Below the pieces are notes generated by a model that worked only from the letters and a program-made list of their open reading frames with translations, was not told the origin of the DNA and did no database searches. A DNA stretch of 64,000 bases from Solirubrobacter soli DSM 22325. GTDB taxonomy: Bacteria > Actinomycetota > Thermoleophilia > Solirubrobacterales > Solirubrobacteraceae. Location of the stretch: contig NZ_AUIK01000021.1 of NCBI RefSeq assembly GCF_000423665.1, forward strand, positions 124,001 through 188,000. Direction: 5' to 3'. Shown here in pieces: positions 54,941-62,691 of this stretch; within the stretch, counting starts at the first letter, position 1; every line of letters starts with the position of its first letter. A program made the position numbers and the translations under genes.

Positions 54941-57052
54941 CTACCCGCGCAGGAGTCGCATCGCGTTGAGCGTGACCAGCAGTGACATGCCCATGTCGGC
55001 CGCGACCGCGAGGACGAGCGTGACGAGGCCGAACGGCGCGAGCACGACGAACACGGCCTTGATGGCGAGTGAGGCGATGATGTTCGCGCGCATGATCGCC
55101 AACGCGCGGCGCGCCTGGGTGATCGCTTCGGGAAGCCGGTCCAGCCGGTCGGACATGAGCGCGACGTCGGCGTTCTGCAGCGCGACGTCGGAGCCGGCGG
55201 CGCCCATCGCGACGCCGACGCTCGCCGCGGCGAGGGCCGGCGCGTCGTTGACGCCGTCGCCGACCATCGCGGTCACGCCCGAGTCGCGCTCGATCGCCCG
55301 CACGGCCTCGAGCTTGTCCTCCGGAAGCAGCCCGGACCGGACGTCGTCGATGCCGGCGCCGCCCGCCACCGCGCGGGCGACAGGTTCGGTGTCACCGGTC
55401 AACATCACCACGCGGGTCACGCCGGTCTCGCGCAGCCGGGCGGCCAGGTCGCGGGACTCCGGGCGTGGCTGGTCGGCAAGGCCGAACAGCGCGATCAGCC
55501 GGTCGTCCTCCCCGAGCGCGATCGCGATCTGCCCCGCGCCGTGCAGTTCCCGCACGCCCGCCGGGACCTCGCCGAGGCGCTCCTGCATCAATCGCGGCCC
55601 GCCCGCCCACAGGTGGCGCCCGTCGACGTGTGCCGTGGCACCGCGGCCGGGCAAAGCGAAGAAGCCTTCGGCCTTGGGGATCGTGAGACCGCGGTCGCGG
55701 GCGGCGCGACGGAGCGCCGCCGCCAGCGGGTGCTCGGAGCCGGTCTCGACGGCCGCGACCAGTGCGAGGGCCTCGTCGTCGCCGACCACGCGCTGCAGCT
55801 GTGGCAGGCCGAGCGTGAGCGTGCCGGTCTTGTCCAGCGCGACCGCTCGCACGCGGCCGAGGTCCTCGAGCGCCTGGCCGCCTTTGATGAGGATTCCGTG
55901 GCGGGCGGCACCGCCGACGGCGGACACGACGGCGACCGGGACGGAGATGACGAGCGAGCAGGGGCACGCGACGATGAGGAGCGCGAGCGCGCGGTAGAGC
56001 CACGTTCCGCCGTCGCCGCCGAGCAGGGTGGGCAGGACGGCGACGACGAGGGCGGCGATGAAGACGAGCGGGGTGTAGATCGCCGCGAAGCGGTCGACGA
56101 AACGCTCGGAGGGCGCGCGGGCGCCCTGCGCCTCCTCGACGAGCGCCGCGACGCGCGACAGCGTCGAGTCGGCCGCCGCCCGCGTCGTGCGCGCGTTCAG
56201 GGCGCCGGTGGTGTTGAGCGTGCCGGCGAACAGCTCGTCGCCGTGCTGTTTGTCGACCGGGACCGACTCGCCGGTGATCGGGGATTGGTCGACGCTGGAC
56301 GTCCCGGACACGACGACGGCGTCGAGCGGGACGCGCTCGCCGGGGCGGATCGAGATCTCGGCGCCGATCGGGACGGCCTCGACGTCCACGAGGTGCTCGC
56401 CGACGCGGGCGCGGGCGGGCGCGAGGTCCATCAGCGAGGCGACCGTCCGGCGGCTGCGCTCCAACGCCATCGCCTCGAGCCCGGTGCCGACGGCGAACAG
56501 GACGAGCACCCAGGCCCCTTCGGCGTACGCGCCGATGCCGACGGCGCCGACCGCCGCGAGGCCCATGAGCACGTTCATGTCCAGGCGCCGCCGGCCGAGC
56601 GCCACCCACGCGGCGCGGGCGATCGGCCAGCCGCCGACCGCCATCGACAACAGGTAGAGCGGTTCCGCGATGACACGAGGCGCCGATGCCAGCGAGGCGA
56701 TCACCCCTGCGATCAGCAGCACCACCGAGACGCTGGTCGAGAGCGCTCGCGCGTCACGGCGCCAGAAGGGCGCTCCGTCGTCGACGGTCCTGCGGACGGC
56801 GGGGAGCGCGCGGTAGCCGGCGCGTGCCACGGCGGTGGCGATGACCTCATCCGGCGCGTCACCGGCGACCGACATGGTCCCGTTGCCGAACGAGACCTGC
56901 GCGGTCGTCACGCCCGGCAACGCCGCGACGGCCTGCTCGACCGTCTTCGCGCACGCGCCGCAGTCCATGCCTTCGACGCGGAAGCGCCGCCCGACCACCG
57001 GCGCGGACGGCGGCGGCCCGACGGGCGCCATCGGCAACTCGACCGGGTTCAC
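54941..57052 (-). CDS. Heavy-metal-transporting P1B-type ATPase (Cd/Zn/Pb type)
   Basis: 703 residues. N-terminal HMA domain GMDCGACAKTV (Cys31/Cys34), then TGESVPVDK, the intramembrane CPC motif (LIVACPCSLVIS), phosphorylation site DKTGTLTLG (near residue 406), SEHPLA, MLTGDTEPVA and GDGVNDAPAL. CPC with HP in the soluble loop fits CadA/ZntA-like exporters. GTG start overlaps the ArsR stop by four bases, so the metal-sensing repressor and exporter form one operon. Confidence 0.92.
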   Translation of the reverse strand: MNPVELPMAPVGPPPSAPVVGRRFRVEGMDCGACAKTVEQAVAALPGVTTAQVSFGNGTMSVAGDAPDEVIATAVARAGYRALPAVRRTVDDGAPFWRRDARALSTSVSVVLLIAGVIASLASAPRVIAEPLYLLSMAVGGWPIARAAWVALGRRRLDMNVLMGLAAVGAVGIGAYAEGAWVLVLFAVGTGLEAMALERSRRTVASLMDLAPARARVGEHLVDVEAVPIGAEISIRPGERVPLDAVVVSGTSSVDQSPITGESVPVDKQHGDELFAGTLNTTGALNARTTRAAADSTLSRVAALVEEAQGARAPSERFVDRFAAIYTPLVFIAALVVAVLPTLLGGDGGTWLYRALALLIVACPCSLVISVPVAVVSAVGGAARHGILIKGGQALEDLGRVRAVALDKTGTLTLGLPQLQRVVGDDEALALVAAVETGSEHPLAAALRRAARDRGLTIPKAEGFFALPGRGATAHVDGRHLWAGGPRLMQERLGEVPAGVRELHGAGQIAIALGEDDRLIALFGLADQPRPESRDLAARLRETGVTRVVMLTGDTEPVARAVAGGAGIDDVRSGLLPEDKLEAVRAIERDSGVTAMVGDGVNDAPALAAASVGVAMGAAGSDVALQNADVALMSDRLDRLPEAITQARRALAIMRANIIASLAIKAVFVVLAPFGLVTLVLAVAADMGMSLLVTLNAMRLLRG

Positions 57053-57408
57053 GCCACCACCGGCTGCAGTCCCCGGTACGCCGCGATCAGCTGCGCGCCG
57101 AGCTCGGTGAGCTCGTACATGACCATGCGCCCGTCGCGCCGCGACCGCACCGCCCCGAGCGTCTTGAGCAGCCGGACGTGATGCGAGACCAGCTTCTCGT
57201 CGCGGCCGACGATCCACGACAAATCGCAGACACAGCAGCGGTCGCCGTCGGCCAGCGACAGCAGAACCGCGACCCGCGTCGGGTCGGTGAGCGCCTTGAA
57301 CGGCACGGCCGAGGCCTCGAGGTCCTCGGCTGCCGGCAGCGCCGCGCGCTTGGCCTCAGCCAGTGGAAGGTCGAGGCACAGCAGGTCGCACGTGTCGCGT
57401 TCGGGCAT
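57049..57408 (-). CDS. ArsR/SmtB-family metal sensor (CadC/CmtR-like)
   Basis: 119 residues. Winged helix FKALTDPTRVAVLLSLADGDRCCVCDLSWIVGRDEKLVSHHVRLLKTLGAVRSRRDGRMVMYELTE. Metal ligands: Cys7 and Cys11 near the N-terminus and Cys58/59/61 in RCCVCDL, equivalent to the ELCVCDL site of Cd/Pb-sensing CadC proteins. Controls the downstream ATPase; the operator is at 57427-57450. Confidence 0.92.
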   Translation of the reverse strand: MPERDTCDLLCLDLPLAEAKRAALPAAEDLEASAVPFKALTDPTRVAVLLSLADGDRCCVCDLSWIVGRDEKLVSHHVRLLKTLGAVRSRRDGRMVMYELTELGAQLIAAYRGLQPVVA

Positions 57409-57426
57409 GACGTGGAGATTAGACCA

Positions 57427-57450
57427 TCATTCGCACGAACATGCGAATGA
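57427..57450. promoter_or_regulatory. ArsR-type operator
   Basis: Inverted repeat with nine-base arms, TCATTCGCA (57427-57435) and TGCGAATGA (57442-57450), six-base spacer CGAACA, 18 bp upstream of the ArsR start. Size and spacing fit ArsR/SmtB-family sites. Confidence 0.75.
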
Positions 57451-57457
57451 CTACACC

Positions 57458-57476
57458 GACTACTCGTGTCGTAGTC
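57458..57476. promoter_or_regulatory. BlaI-type operator in front of blaI/M56 pair
   Basis: GACTAC-TCGTGTC-GTAGTC, six-base arms, 17 bp before the BlaI ATG. Additional ACTAC half-sites flank it (57450 and 57477). A TACGCT at 57479-57484 eight bases before the ATG may be the -10 of a leaderless transcript. The same ACTAC/GTAGT arms recur at 60237. Confidence 0.6.
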
Positions 57477-57492
57477 ACTACGCTTGAACGCG

Positions 57493-57873
57493 ATGTCGCT
57501 TCCCCCCGCCCTGCATGAGCTGGAGTCGTTGGTGATGGCCGCGGTCTGGGACCAAGGCGAGGCGACGGTGCGTTCGGTGACCGACGCGGTCGCCGAGAAA
57601 GTCACCGACGGCCCGCGGTCCTACACGACGATCCTCACGGTGATGACGCGGCTGGACACCAAGGGCTTCCTCAACCGCCGCCGTGAAGGCAAGCGCGACA
57701 TCTACGTCGCCGCCGTCGACCGCGACGTGTACATGCGCGCCCGGTCGGAGATCGAGGTCGACGCGCTCGTCGAGGCCTACGGCGATCTCGCCCTGGCCTC
57801 GTTCGCCCGCAAGTTCGCCAAGCTCGACCCGGCGCGGCAGCGGGCGCTGCGCCGGCGTGCGAAGGGTGACTGA
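57493..57873 (+). CDS. BlaI/MecI/CopY-family repressor
   Basis: 126 residues from ATG 57493. Winged helix LHELESLVMAAVWDQGEATVRSVTDAVAEKVTDGPRSYTTILTVMTRLDTKGFLNRRREGKRDIYVA followed by the helical dimerisation region. A TTG at 57484 is a poorer alternative start. Followed at once by an M56 peptidase gene, the standard sensor/protease partner. No beta-lactamase gene is in the window, so the pair may respond to other cell-wall stress. Confidence 0.9.
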   Translation: MSLPPALHELESLVMAAVWDQGEATVRSVTDAVAEKVTDGPRSYTTILTVMTRLDTKGFLNRRREGKRDIYVAAVDRDVYMRARSEIEVDALVEAYGDLALASFARKFAKLDPARQRALRRRAKGD

Positions 57874-58717
57874 CCGCCGCCATCTTCTGCGCCTCGAGCT
57901 CGCCGTCTGCGCGCTCGGGGTGACCGTGCTGCTGACGACGCTGGTCATCGGGATCGATGCGCTGCGCTTCCACCGTGGCGTGCCGCTGGCGGTCACGCTC
58001 GGCTTCGAGCTGCTGACGGTGGTGCTGATCGGCGCCTCGTTCGTCCGTCAGAGCTTGCGCCAGCGGACCTTCGTCTCGCGTCTGCCCACCGTGTCCCGGA
58101 CACTCCTCGGGGTGCCGGTGTTGATGATCGCGAGTCGCCGCCCGCATGCGTTCTGCGTCGGGTTCCTGCGTCCGCGGATCGTGGTCTCCGACGGCCTGCT
58201 CGACCTGCTCTCCGAGAACGAGCTGCTGTGTGTCATCGCGCACGAGGCGCACCACGCGCGCCGTCGTGACCCGCTGCGTCGCGCGCTGGTCAAGGCGACC
58301 TGCGACGGGTTCTGGTTCGTTCCCGGGATGCGCTCCACGGGGAAGACCTACGCCACGATCTCCGAGCTCGCCGCCGACGCCGTCGCCATCCGCAAGGCCG
58401 GGGCCGGCTCGCTGGCCTCCGCCCTCGTGCGCTTCGAGGAACACGGCGGGGACCAGCAGGGCGCCAGCGCCGAGCGGGTCAGCCACCTTCTCGGTGTCTC
58501 CGCGCGGCGCTCGGCGACCACGCTCAGCATGGGGATCGCGGGGCTCGTCCTCCTGGCGCTGGCCGCCGGACTGGTCTATCTGCTGCGCCCGGTCCCGACC
58601 GAGCTCTGCCTCCCGCTCTCCACCGAGCTCGGCGCACCGCTCGCGGTGTTCGCCTTGGGCCTCGCATGTGTTCCGGCGGGCGTCCTCGGTCGCCGCGCGG
58701 CGACCGAGCTCACCTAG
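57866..58717 (+). CDS. M56-family (BlaR1-like) membrane metallopeptidase
   Basis: 283 residues from GTG 57866, overlapping blaI by eight bases. Two N-terminal spans, the zinc site IAHEAHHARRRDP (HEAHH at 126-130) with a downstream Glu-containing ISELAADAVAIRKAG, and two C-terminal spans. It lacks the penicillin-binding sensor domain of BlaR1, as is usual for short actinobacterial members. It probably cleaves or inactivates the BlaI repressor after a signal. Its TAG stop is completed by the first base of the MITE-like element. Confidence 0.88.
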   Translation: MTDRRHLLRLELAVCALGVTVLLTTLVIGIDALRFHRGVPLAVTLGFELLTVVLIGASFVRQSLRQRTFVSRLPTVSRTLLGVPVLMIASRRPHAFCVGFLRPRIVVSDGLLDLLSENELLCVIAHEAHHARRRDPLRRALVKATCDGFWFVPGMRSTGKTYATISELAADAVAIRKAGAGSLASALVRFEEHGGDQQGASAERVSHLLGVSARRSATTLSMGIAGLVLLALAAGLVYLLRPVPTELCLPLSTELGAPLAVFALGLACVPAGVLGRRAATELT

Positions 58718-58879
58718 TGTCCTGAGTCGGAAGTTCGCGCGCGCATAGCGGTCCGCATCGTCGTGGCTGGGGGCCGGCGGTGATCCGGTGCATACCGGTG
58801 GTACGTGCGGGATCGCCGGCGGCCGCCAGGCGCGGCGAGGCGCACCGGTAGGTGCCCGCGAACTTCTGAATTAGGACGC
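58717..58879. mobile_element. MITE-like element, 163 bp, flanked by TA
   Basis: Terminal inverted repeats of about 23 bp: left begins GTGTCCTGAGTCGGAAGTT, right (reverse complement) begins GCGTCCTAATTCAGAAGTT; both continue CGCG, with four mismatches. A TA dinucleotide flanks each side (58715-58716 and 58880-58881), as for IS630/Tc1-type target duplication. The interior has no open frame of interest. The TA plus the element's terminal G/C form the TAG stops of the two convergent flanking genes. Removing the element restores a CTAG shared by both stops. Confidence 0.7.
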
Positions 58880-60234
58880 TAGCCCTTCGAGGCCTCTGAG
58901 AGGAGCCAGAGCGCGAGCACGGTGAAGAAGACCATGATCGTCAGCATCCAATACTGGGAGCGGGCGGCTCTGCGCTTGTCCTCGTAGAGCGTGAGCGCGC
59001 GGTCGTGGGCGAGGACCAGCGCCGCGACGTGGCCGCCGACGACGAACGCGAGTTGCAGGTACCAGAAGACCTCGGCGCTGACGAAGAAGCTGATGTCATA
59101 GCTCTCGGTGCCGAAGAGGTCCCAGCCCTTGCCGAACGGGTCCGATGCCAGTGGCAGGATCGATTGGCCGGTGAAAAGCAGGAGGCTGACGTAGTGGGCG
59201 GCGGCGTACGCGAGCGCGATCGGCACCAGTGTGGGCGCGAAACGGCGGGCGAGGTCGGTCAGGGAGCGTGTGCCGTCGACCGAGCGCACGCCGGCGATCG
59301 CCAGCAGGTACAGACCGGTGATGAGCGCGACGACGACGATCAGCCCGAGGCCGTAGAAGAGCTCGACGGCGAACCGCGGCCCGAGCCCGGCGTCGGCCAG
59401 GTCGTTGATGTAGGGCTTGGTCTCGCGCAGCCACGTCGGGCCGGCGCTGAGGCCGTCGAAGGTGACCGAGCCGATCATCGTCATGACGACCGCGACGGTG
59501 CCCGGCATCAGTTCGAGCCGCGCGAGGCCGCTGAGGAACGGGCGCCGACCGAGCACGCGGTCGCGGACCTCGACGACGGAGAGGCGCGAGAAGAGGTTGA
59601 AGTAGACGCCGAAGGCCTCGGCGCGGCGAGTCCAGGGCTCGACGCCGAAGAGCGCCATGCCGACCCACGTCAGCGAGGAGTAGACGATCGCGGCGTAGGC
59701 GACGGTGGACGGCCGGTCGCCGTAGGCCGAGACGAGCTCGAGCGCGGCGAAGGCGAGCAGGCCGAGCGCGGCCGGCCAGCGGCCGAGCCGGCGTGGATAT
59801 TCGAGCGGCTCGGCGTCGATGCCGCGCAACAGCCACCCCGTGAGCCGGCCGACCGCGCGCCAGGGGTTGAACGCGTGGAACACATCGCCGAACACGACGC
59901 TGACGGGCACGAACCCGAGCCAGAAGACCACGTAGACGAACGTGGGCGCGATGTTGTGGGGTGTGACCTGGGCGCCCGTGATGCCCGCCGCGATCACCAG
60001 CACGAGCAGCAGGACGCCGATCGTCCCGCAGGTGACATCGAGCGTTCGACCGGTCAGGAGCCGGCCGAGACGCGGGAGGACCGGCCGGAAGTCATCGCCC
60101 TCGAGCCGCGGCTTGGCCCAAAGCGTGCCCAGCGCGGCGAACGAGACCACGAGCACAGCTGCGGCGGCCCAGCTGAACAGCCAGGTCGGGATCGGCAGGT
60201 CGGCGCGTCCCGCCAGGCCGTGCGCGAGCATCAT
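58879..60234 (-). CDS. Polytopic membrane protein (annotated in relatives as fenitrothion hydrolase-like), function uncertain
   Basis: 451 residues with about ten to eleven hydrophobic segments. Conserved-looking elements include HGLAGRADLPIPTWLFSWAA at the N-terminus, VTPHNIAPTFVYVVFWLGFVPVSVVFGDVFHAFNPWRAVGRL and FGVEPWTRRAEAFGVYFNLFSR. From memory, related actinobacterial proteins carry a fenitrothion-hydrolase label, but I see no hydrolase motif and the fold looks like a transporter or membrane redox protein. It is divergent from the lipoprotein gene across a BlaI-like operator, which suggests shared control by BlaI. Confidence 0.65.
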   Translation of the reverse strand: MMLAHGLAGRADLPIPTWLFSWAAAAVLVVSFAALGTLWAKPRLEGDDFRPVLPRLGRLLTGRTLDVTCGTIGVLLLVLVIAAGITGAQVTPHNIAPTFVYVVFWLGFVPVSVVFGDVFHAFNPWRAVGRLTGWLLRGIDAEPLEYPRRLGRWPAALGLLAFAALELVSAYGDRPSTVAYAAIVYSSLTWVGMALFGVEPWTRRAEAFGVYFNLFSRLSVVEVRDRVLGRRPFLSGLARLELMPGTVAVVMTMIGSVTFDGLSAGPTWLRETKPYINDLADAGLGPRFAVELFYGLGLIVVVALITGLYLLAIAGVRSVDGTRSLTDLARRFAPTLVPIALAYAAAHYVSLLLFTGQSILPLASDPFGKGWDLFGTESYDISFFVSAEVFWYLQLAFVVGGHVAALVLAHDRALTLYEDKRRAARSQYWMLTIMVFFTVLALWLLSEASKG

Positions 60235-60236
60235 CC

Positions 60237-60250
60237 ACTACGAGTGTAGT
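60237..60250. promoter_or_regulatory. BlaI-type operator, second site
   Basis: ACTAC-GAGT-GTAGT between the divergent membrane-protein and lipoprotein genes, with the same half-sites as 57458-57476. TACCCT (60254-60259) ten bases before the lipoprotein ATG could be its -10, so a repressor here would block both promoters. Confidence 0.6.
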
Positions 60251-60269
60251 CGGTACCCTGTCACACCTC

Positions 60270-61268
60270 ATGCGTCTCGCACTCGCCTTCATCGCGGTTC
60301 TCGTCCTCCTGACCGGCTGTGGAGGCAGCGACACGCCGCCGTCCGCCGATCCCGTCGAGCAGGTGCCCGACATCCCAGGCCTGCGCGAGGCCGTACGTGA
60401 GGCGCAGACACCGGACCCGGCCTCGTTCCCGGACCCGAAGGGCAAGACGCTGCAGCAGGTCGCCGACCTCGTGACCGCGGGCCCGCAGGCCGCGATGGCG
60501 AGCTCGAACTTCACCGTCGGCGACAGCCGCTTCGCGTTCGGCGTGATCGGACAGGACGGCAAGCCGATCTACGGCCCGACCGCGATCTACGTCGCGCCGA
60601 CCCCGAACGAGCCCGCGCAGGGCCCGTTCGTCGCACCGGCCGACGTGCTGCTCACCGCCCCGCGATATCGCTCCGAACAGGCCGCGCGCGAGACCGACCC
60701 GTTCGCGGCGATCTACGCCGCGCCGGTGAAGTTCGATGAAGCGGGCCAGTGGGCGGTGCTGGTGATGACCCGCAGCGGCGGCCGCCTCGTCGGCGCGCCC
60801 ACGCAGATCCAGGTCAAGACCAAGGCCCAGGACAAGGTGCCCGACGTCGGCGAGACGGCGCCGCAGGTGGCGACCGACACGCTCGACACCGTCAAGGGCG
60901 ACAAGGCGCTCCTCGACACCCGCAAGCCGCCGAGTGACATGCACACCGACTTCGCGACGGTCGTCGGCAAGAAGCCCGTCGCCCTGCTGTTCTCGACGCC
61001 ACAGCTCTGCGAGTCGCGCGTGTGCGGACCGGTCACCGACGTCGCGTTGCAGTTGCAGGCCAAGTACGGCAAGCAGATGACGTTCATCCACCAGGAGGTC
61101 TACACCGGCAACCAGGTCAACCGGGGCCTGCGCGAGCCGCTGAAGGCGTTCAACCTGCAGACCGAGCCGTGGCTGTTCGTCGTCGACCGGCGCGGGAAGG
61201 TCACCGCGAGGCTCGAGGGCTCGTTCGGCCTCGACGCGTTCGAGACCGCCATCAAGACGGGTTTGTGA
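60270..61268 (+). CDS. Lipoprotein with thioredoxin-like C-terminal domain
   Basis: 332 residues. Lipobox LLTGC with Cys17. A middle domain of about 130 residues (FGVIGQDGKPIYGPTAIYVAP, WAVLVMTRSGGRLVGAPTQIQVK) follows. The C-terminal third resembles a thioredoxin fold: KKPVALLFSTPQLCESRVCGPVTDVALQLQAKYGKQMTFIHQEVY, with two cysteines five apart (about 247 and 252), then EPWLFVVDRRGKVTARLEGSFGLDAFETAI. Likely an exported redox or metal-handling protein on the outer face of the membrane. Confidence 0.75.
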   Translation: MRLALAFIAVLVLLTGCGGSDTPPSADPVEQVPDIPGLREAVREAQTPDPASFPDPKGKTLQQVADLVTAGPQAAMASSNFTVGDSRFAFGVIGQDGKPIYGPTAIYVAPTPNEPAQGPFVAPADVLLTAPRYRSEQAARETDPFAAIYAAPVKFDEAGQWAVLVMTRSGGRLVGAPTQIQVKTKAQDKVPDVGETAPQVATDTLDTVKGDKALLDTRKPPSDMHTDFATVVGKKPVALLFSTPQLCESRVCGPVTDVALQLQAKYGKQMTFIHQEVYTGNQVNRGLREPLKAFNLQTEPWLFVVDRRGKVTARLEGSFGLDAFETAIKTGL

Positions 61269-61424
61269 GCCGTGCCGGGATCCTCATGTCCCGTCACGAG
61301 CCCGCCGGGCGGTGCCCCTCACCGCCCGGCGGGTGACGGCTGATCGACGGTCCGACGCCCGACGCGGGCGCGGGGCGACGGTTCCGTCCGAGCGCGCGCG
61401 TAGCTTCCTCGCCCGTACAGAACG

Positions 61425-61560
61425 GCGTGGATGCCAGCGAAGTCCGGTGTGATCCCGGCGCTGTCCCGCAACGGTAATGGCCATGCTTGGCCCAGCCCGG
61501 TCGACTGCTCGACGCCCGTTGGAACGTCCTCGGTGATAAGGACAGCCGACACGAGCGCCA
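61425..61560 (+). ncRNA. Cobalamin riboswitch
   Basis: Conserved adenosylcobalamin aptamer elements in order: AAGTCCGGTGTGATCCCGG, then GCTGTCCCGCAACGGTAA (61460-61477), and the B12-box-like AGCCCGGTCGACTGC (61494-61508), closed by pairing of an AACGGCG near 61422 with CGCCCGTT near 61513. A hairpin GTCCT...AGGAC (61526-61543) follows. It precedes nrdB/nrdA, matching known B12 control of class I RNR operons in actinobacteria that also have a B12-dependent enzyme. Confidence 0.88.
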
Positions 61561-61573
61561 CCCCGCGCCTCGA

Positions 61574-61601
61574 GGCCTCCTCCACCGACCGTCAGGAGGC
61601 C
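61574..61601 (+). promoter_or_regulatory. SD-sequestering hairpin of the riboswitch
   Basis: Perfect eight-base stem GGCCTCCT (61574-61581) with AGGAGGCC (61594-61601). The right arm contains the Shine-Dalgarno AGGAGG of nrdB, six bases before the TTG. This would allow B12 binding to block translation rather than terminate transcription. Confidence 0.75.
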
Positions 61602-61605
61602 CGGA

Positions 61606-62688
61606 TTGCAGTACACACTCGGATCACGCACGTTCGTCCTGGACACCGCGAAGGCGGAGGCCGCACTGGCGGCCAAGCGCGTCGTCGGTGGGCGAGAGAC
61701 TCCGAACTTCAACCTGCTCCCGCTGCGCTACGGCTGGGCGTACGAGCTGTACCGGACGATGAAGGCCAACCACTGGGAGCCCGAGGACGTCCAGATGGCC
61801 AAGGACATCGAGCAGTGGCGGGACTCGCGGGCGCTGAGCGACATCGACCGCTGGATCGTGCGGATGGGGATCGGCTACTTCTCGGCGGCCGAGGGCATCG
61901 TCGGCGACAACGTGATCGGCGTCGTGCGCGAGCTCGTGACCGCGTCCGAGCTCAAGCTCGTGCTCGGCCGCCACGCGCACGAGGAGAACGTCCACGCGGA
62001 CTCGCTGCTGTACATGATCGCGTCGCTGGGGATCGATCCGCACGAGTGCGAGGCGATGTTCGAGGACGTCGAATCGATCGCGGACAAGAACCACTTCGTC
62101 ACCGAGACCAGCCGCGCGCTACGCCGCGACCTCGACATGAACGACCCGGACAACATCCGGCTGCTGGCCCGCAACATCTTCGTGTTCGGCCAGTGCATGG
62201 AGGGCACGCAGTTCTACGGACTGTTCGGCATGATCCTGTCGCTGTACCGACAGGGCAAGCTGCCGGGCATCGGGACGATGTTCCGGTACACGCTGCGCGA
62301 CGAGTCCAACCACATCGAGCTCTTCCGCCGCCTGCTGCTCGAGCTCGCGGCCGAGAACCCGCACGTCTGGACCACGGAGTTCAAGGACGAGCTGCGCGAG
62401 CTGATGCGCGAAGCGGTCACGCTCGAGCAGCGCTTCATCGCCGACTGCCTGCCGGTCGAGGGCGTCGGTCTCTCGAGCGAGGACTTCTCGACTTACATCG
62501 ACTACATCGCCGACCGGCGTCTGGCCGGCGTGGGCTTGGAGCCGCTGCGCGACGTCGCGGTCGCGAACCCGCTGCCGTGGCTGGCCGAGCTGATGGACGT
62601 GCGCAAGGAGCAGAACTTCTTCGAAGGGCGGGTCACCGAGTACCAGAAGGCCTCGTCGCTGGCGCTCGTCGCGGACGAGGAGCTCTAG
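61606..62688 (+). CDS. nrdB: Ribonucleotide reductase class I small subunit lacking the radical tyrosine (class Ic-like)
   Basis: 360 residues, TTG start six bases after AGGAGG. Metal ligands of the R2 fold: Glu96 (AAEGIVGDN), Glu127 and His130 (EENVH), Glu199 (MEGTQFYG), Glu233 and His236 (RDESNH). The position of the radical Tyr, four residues after His130, is Leu134. The first ligand is Glu rather than Asp. Both features are those of class Ic subunits, which use a Mn/Fe cofactor instead of a tyrosyl radical. Supplies the radical to NrdA for deoxynucleotide synthesis. Placed directly before nrdA under a B12 riboswitch, so it is expected to be expressed when cobalamin is short. Confidence 0.92.
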   Translation: MQYTLGSRTFVLDTAKAEAALAAKRVVGGRETPNFNLLPLRYGWAYELYRTMKANHWEPEDVQMAKDIEQWRDSRALSDIDRWIVRMGIGYFSAAEGIVGDNVIGVVRELVTASELKLVLGRHAHEENVHADSLLYMIASLGIDPHECEAMFEDVESIADKNHFVTETSRALRRDLDMNDPDNIRLLARNIFVFGQCMEGTQFYGLFGMILSLYRQGKLPGIGTMFRYTLRDESNHIELFRRLLLELAAENPHVWTTEFKDELRELMREAVTLEQRFIADCLPVEGVGLSSEDFSTYIDYIADRRLAGVGLEPLRDVAVANPLPWLAELMDVRKEQNFFEGRVTEYQKASSLALVADEEL

Positions 62689-62691
62689 GTC

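Noticed and set aside
61606-62688. R2-like ligand-binding oxidase (R2lox) because the radical Tyr is missing
   Set aside because: The gene is followed at once by nrdA under the same B12 riboswitch, and the length of 360 residues fits a true RNR subunit.
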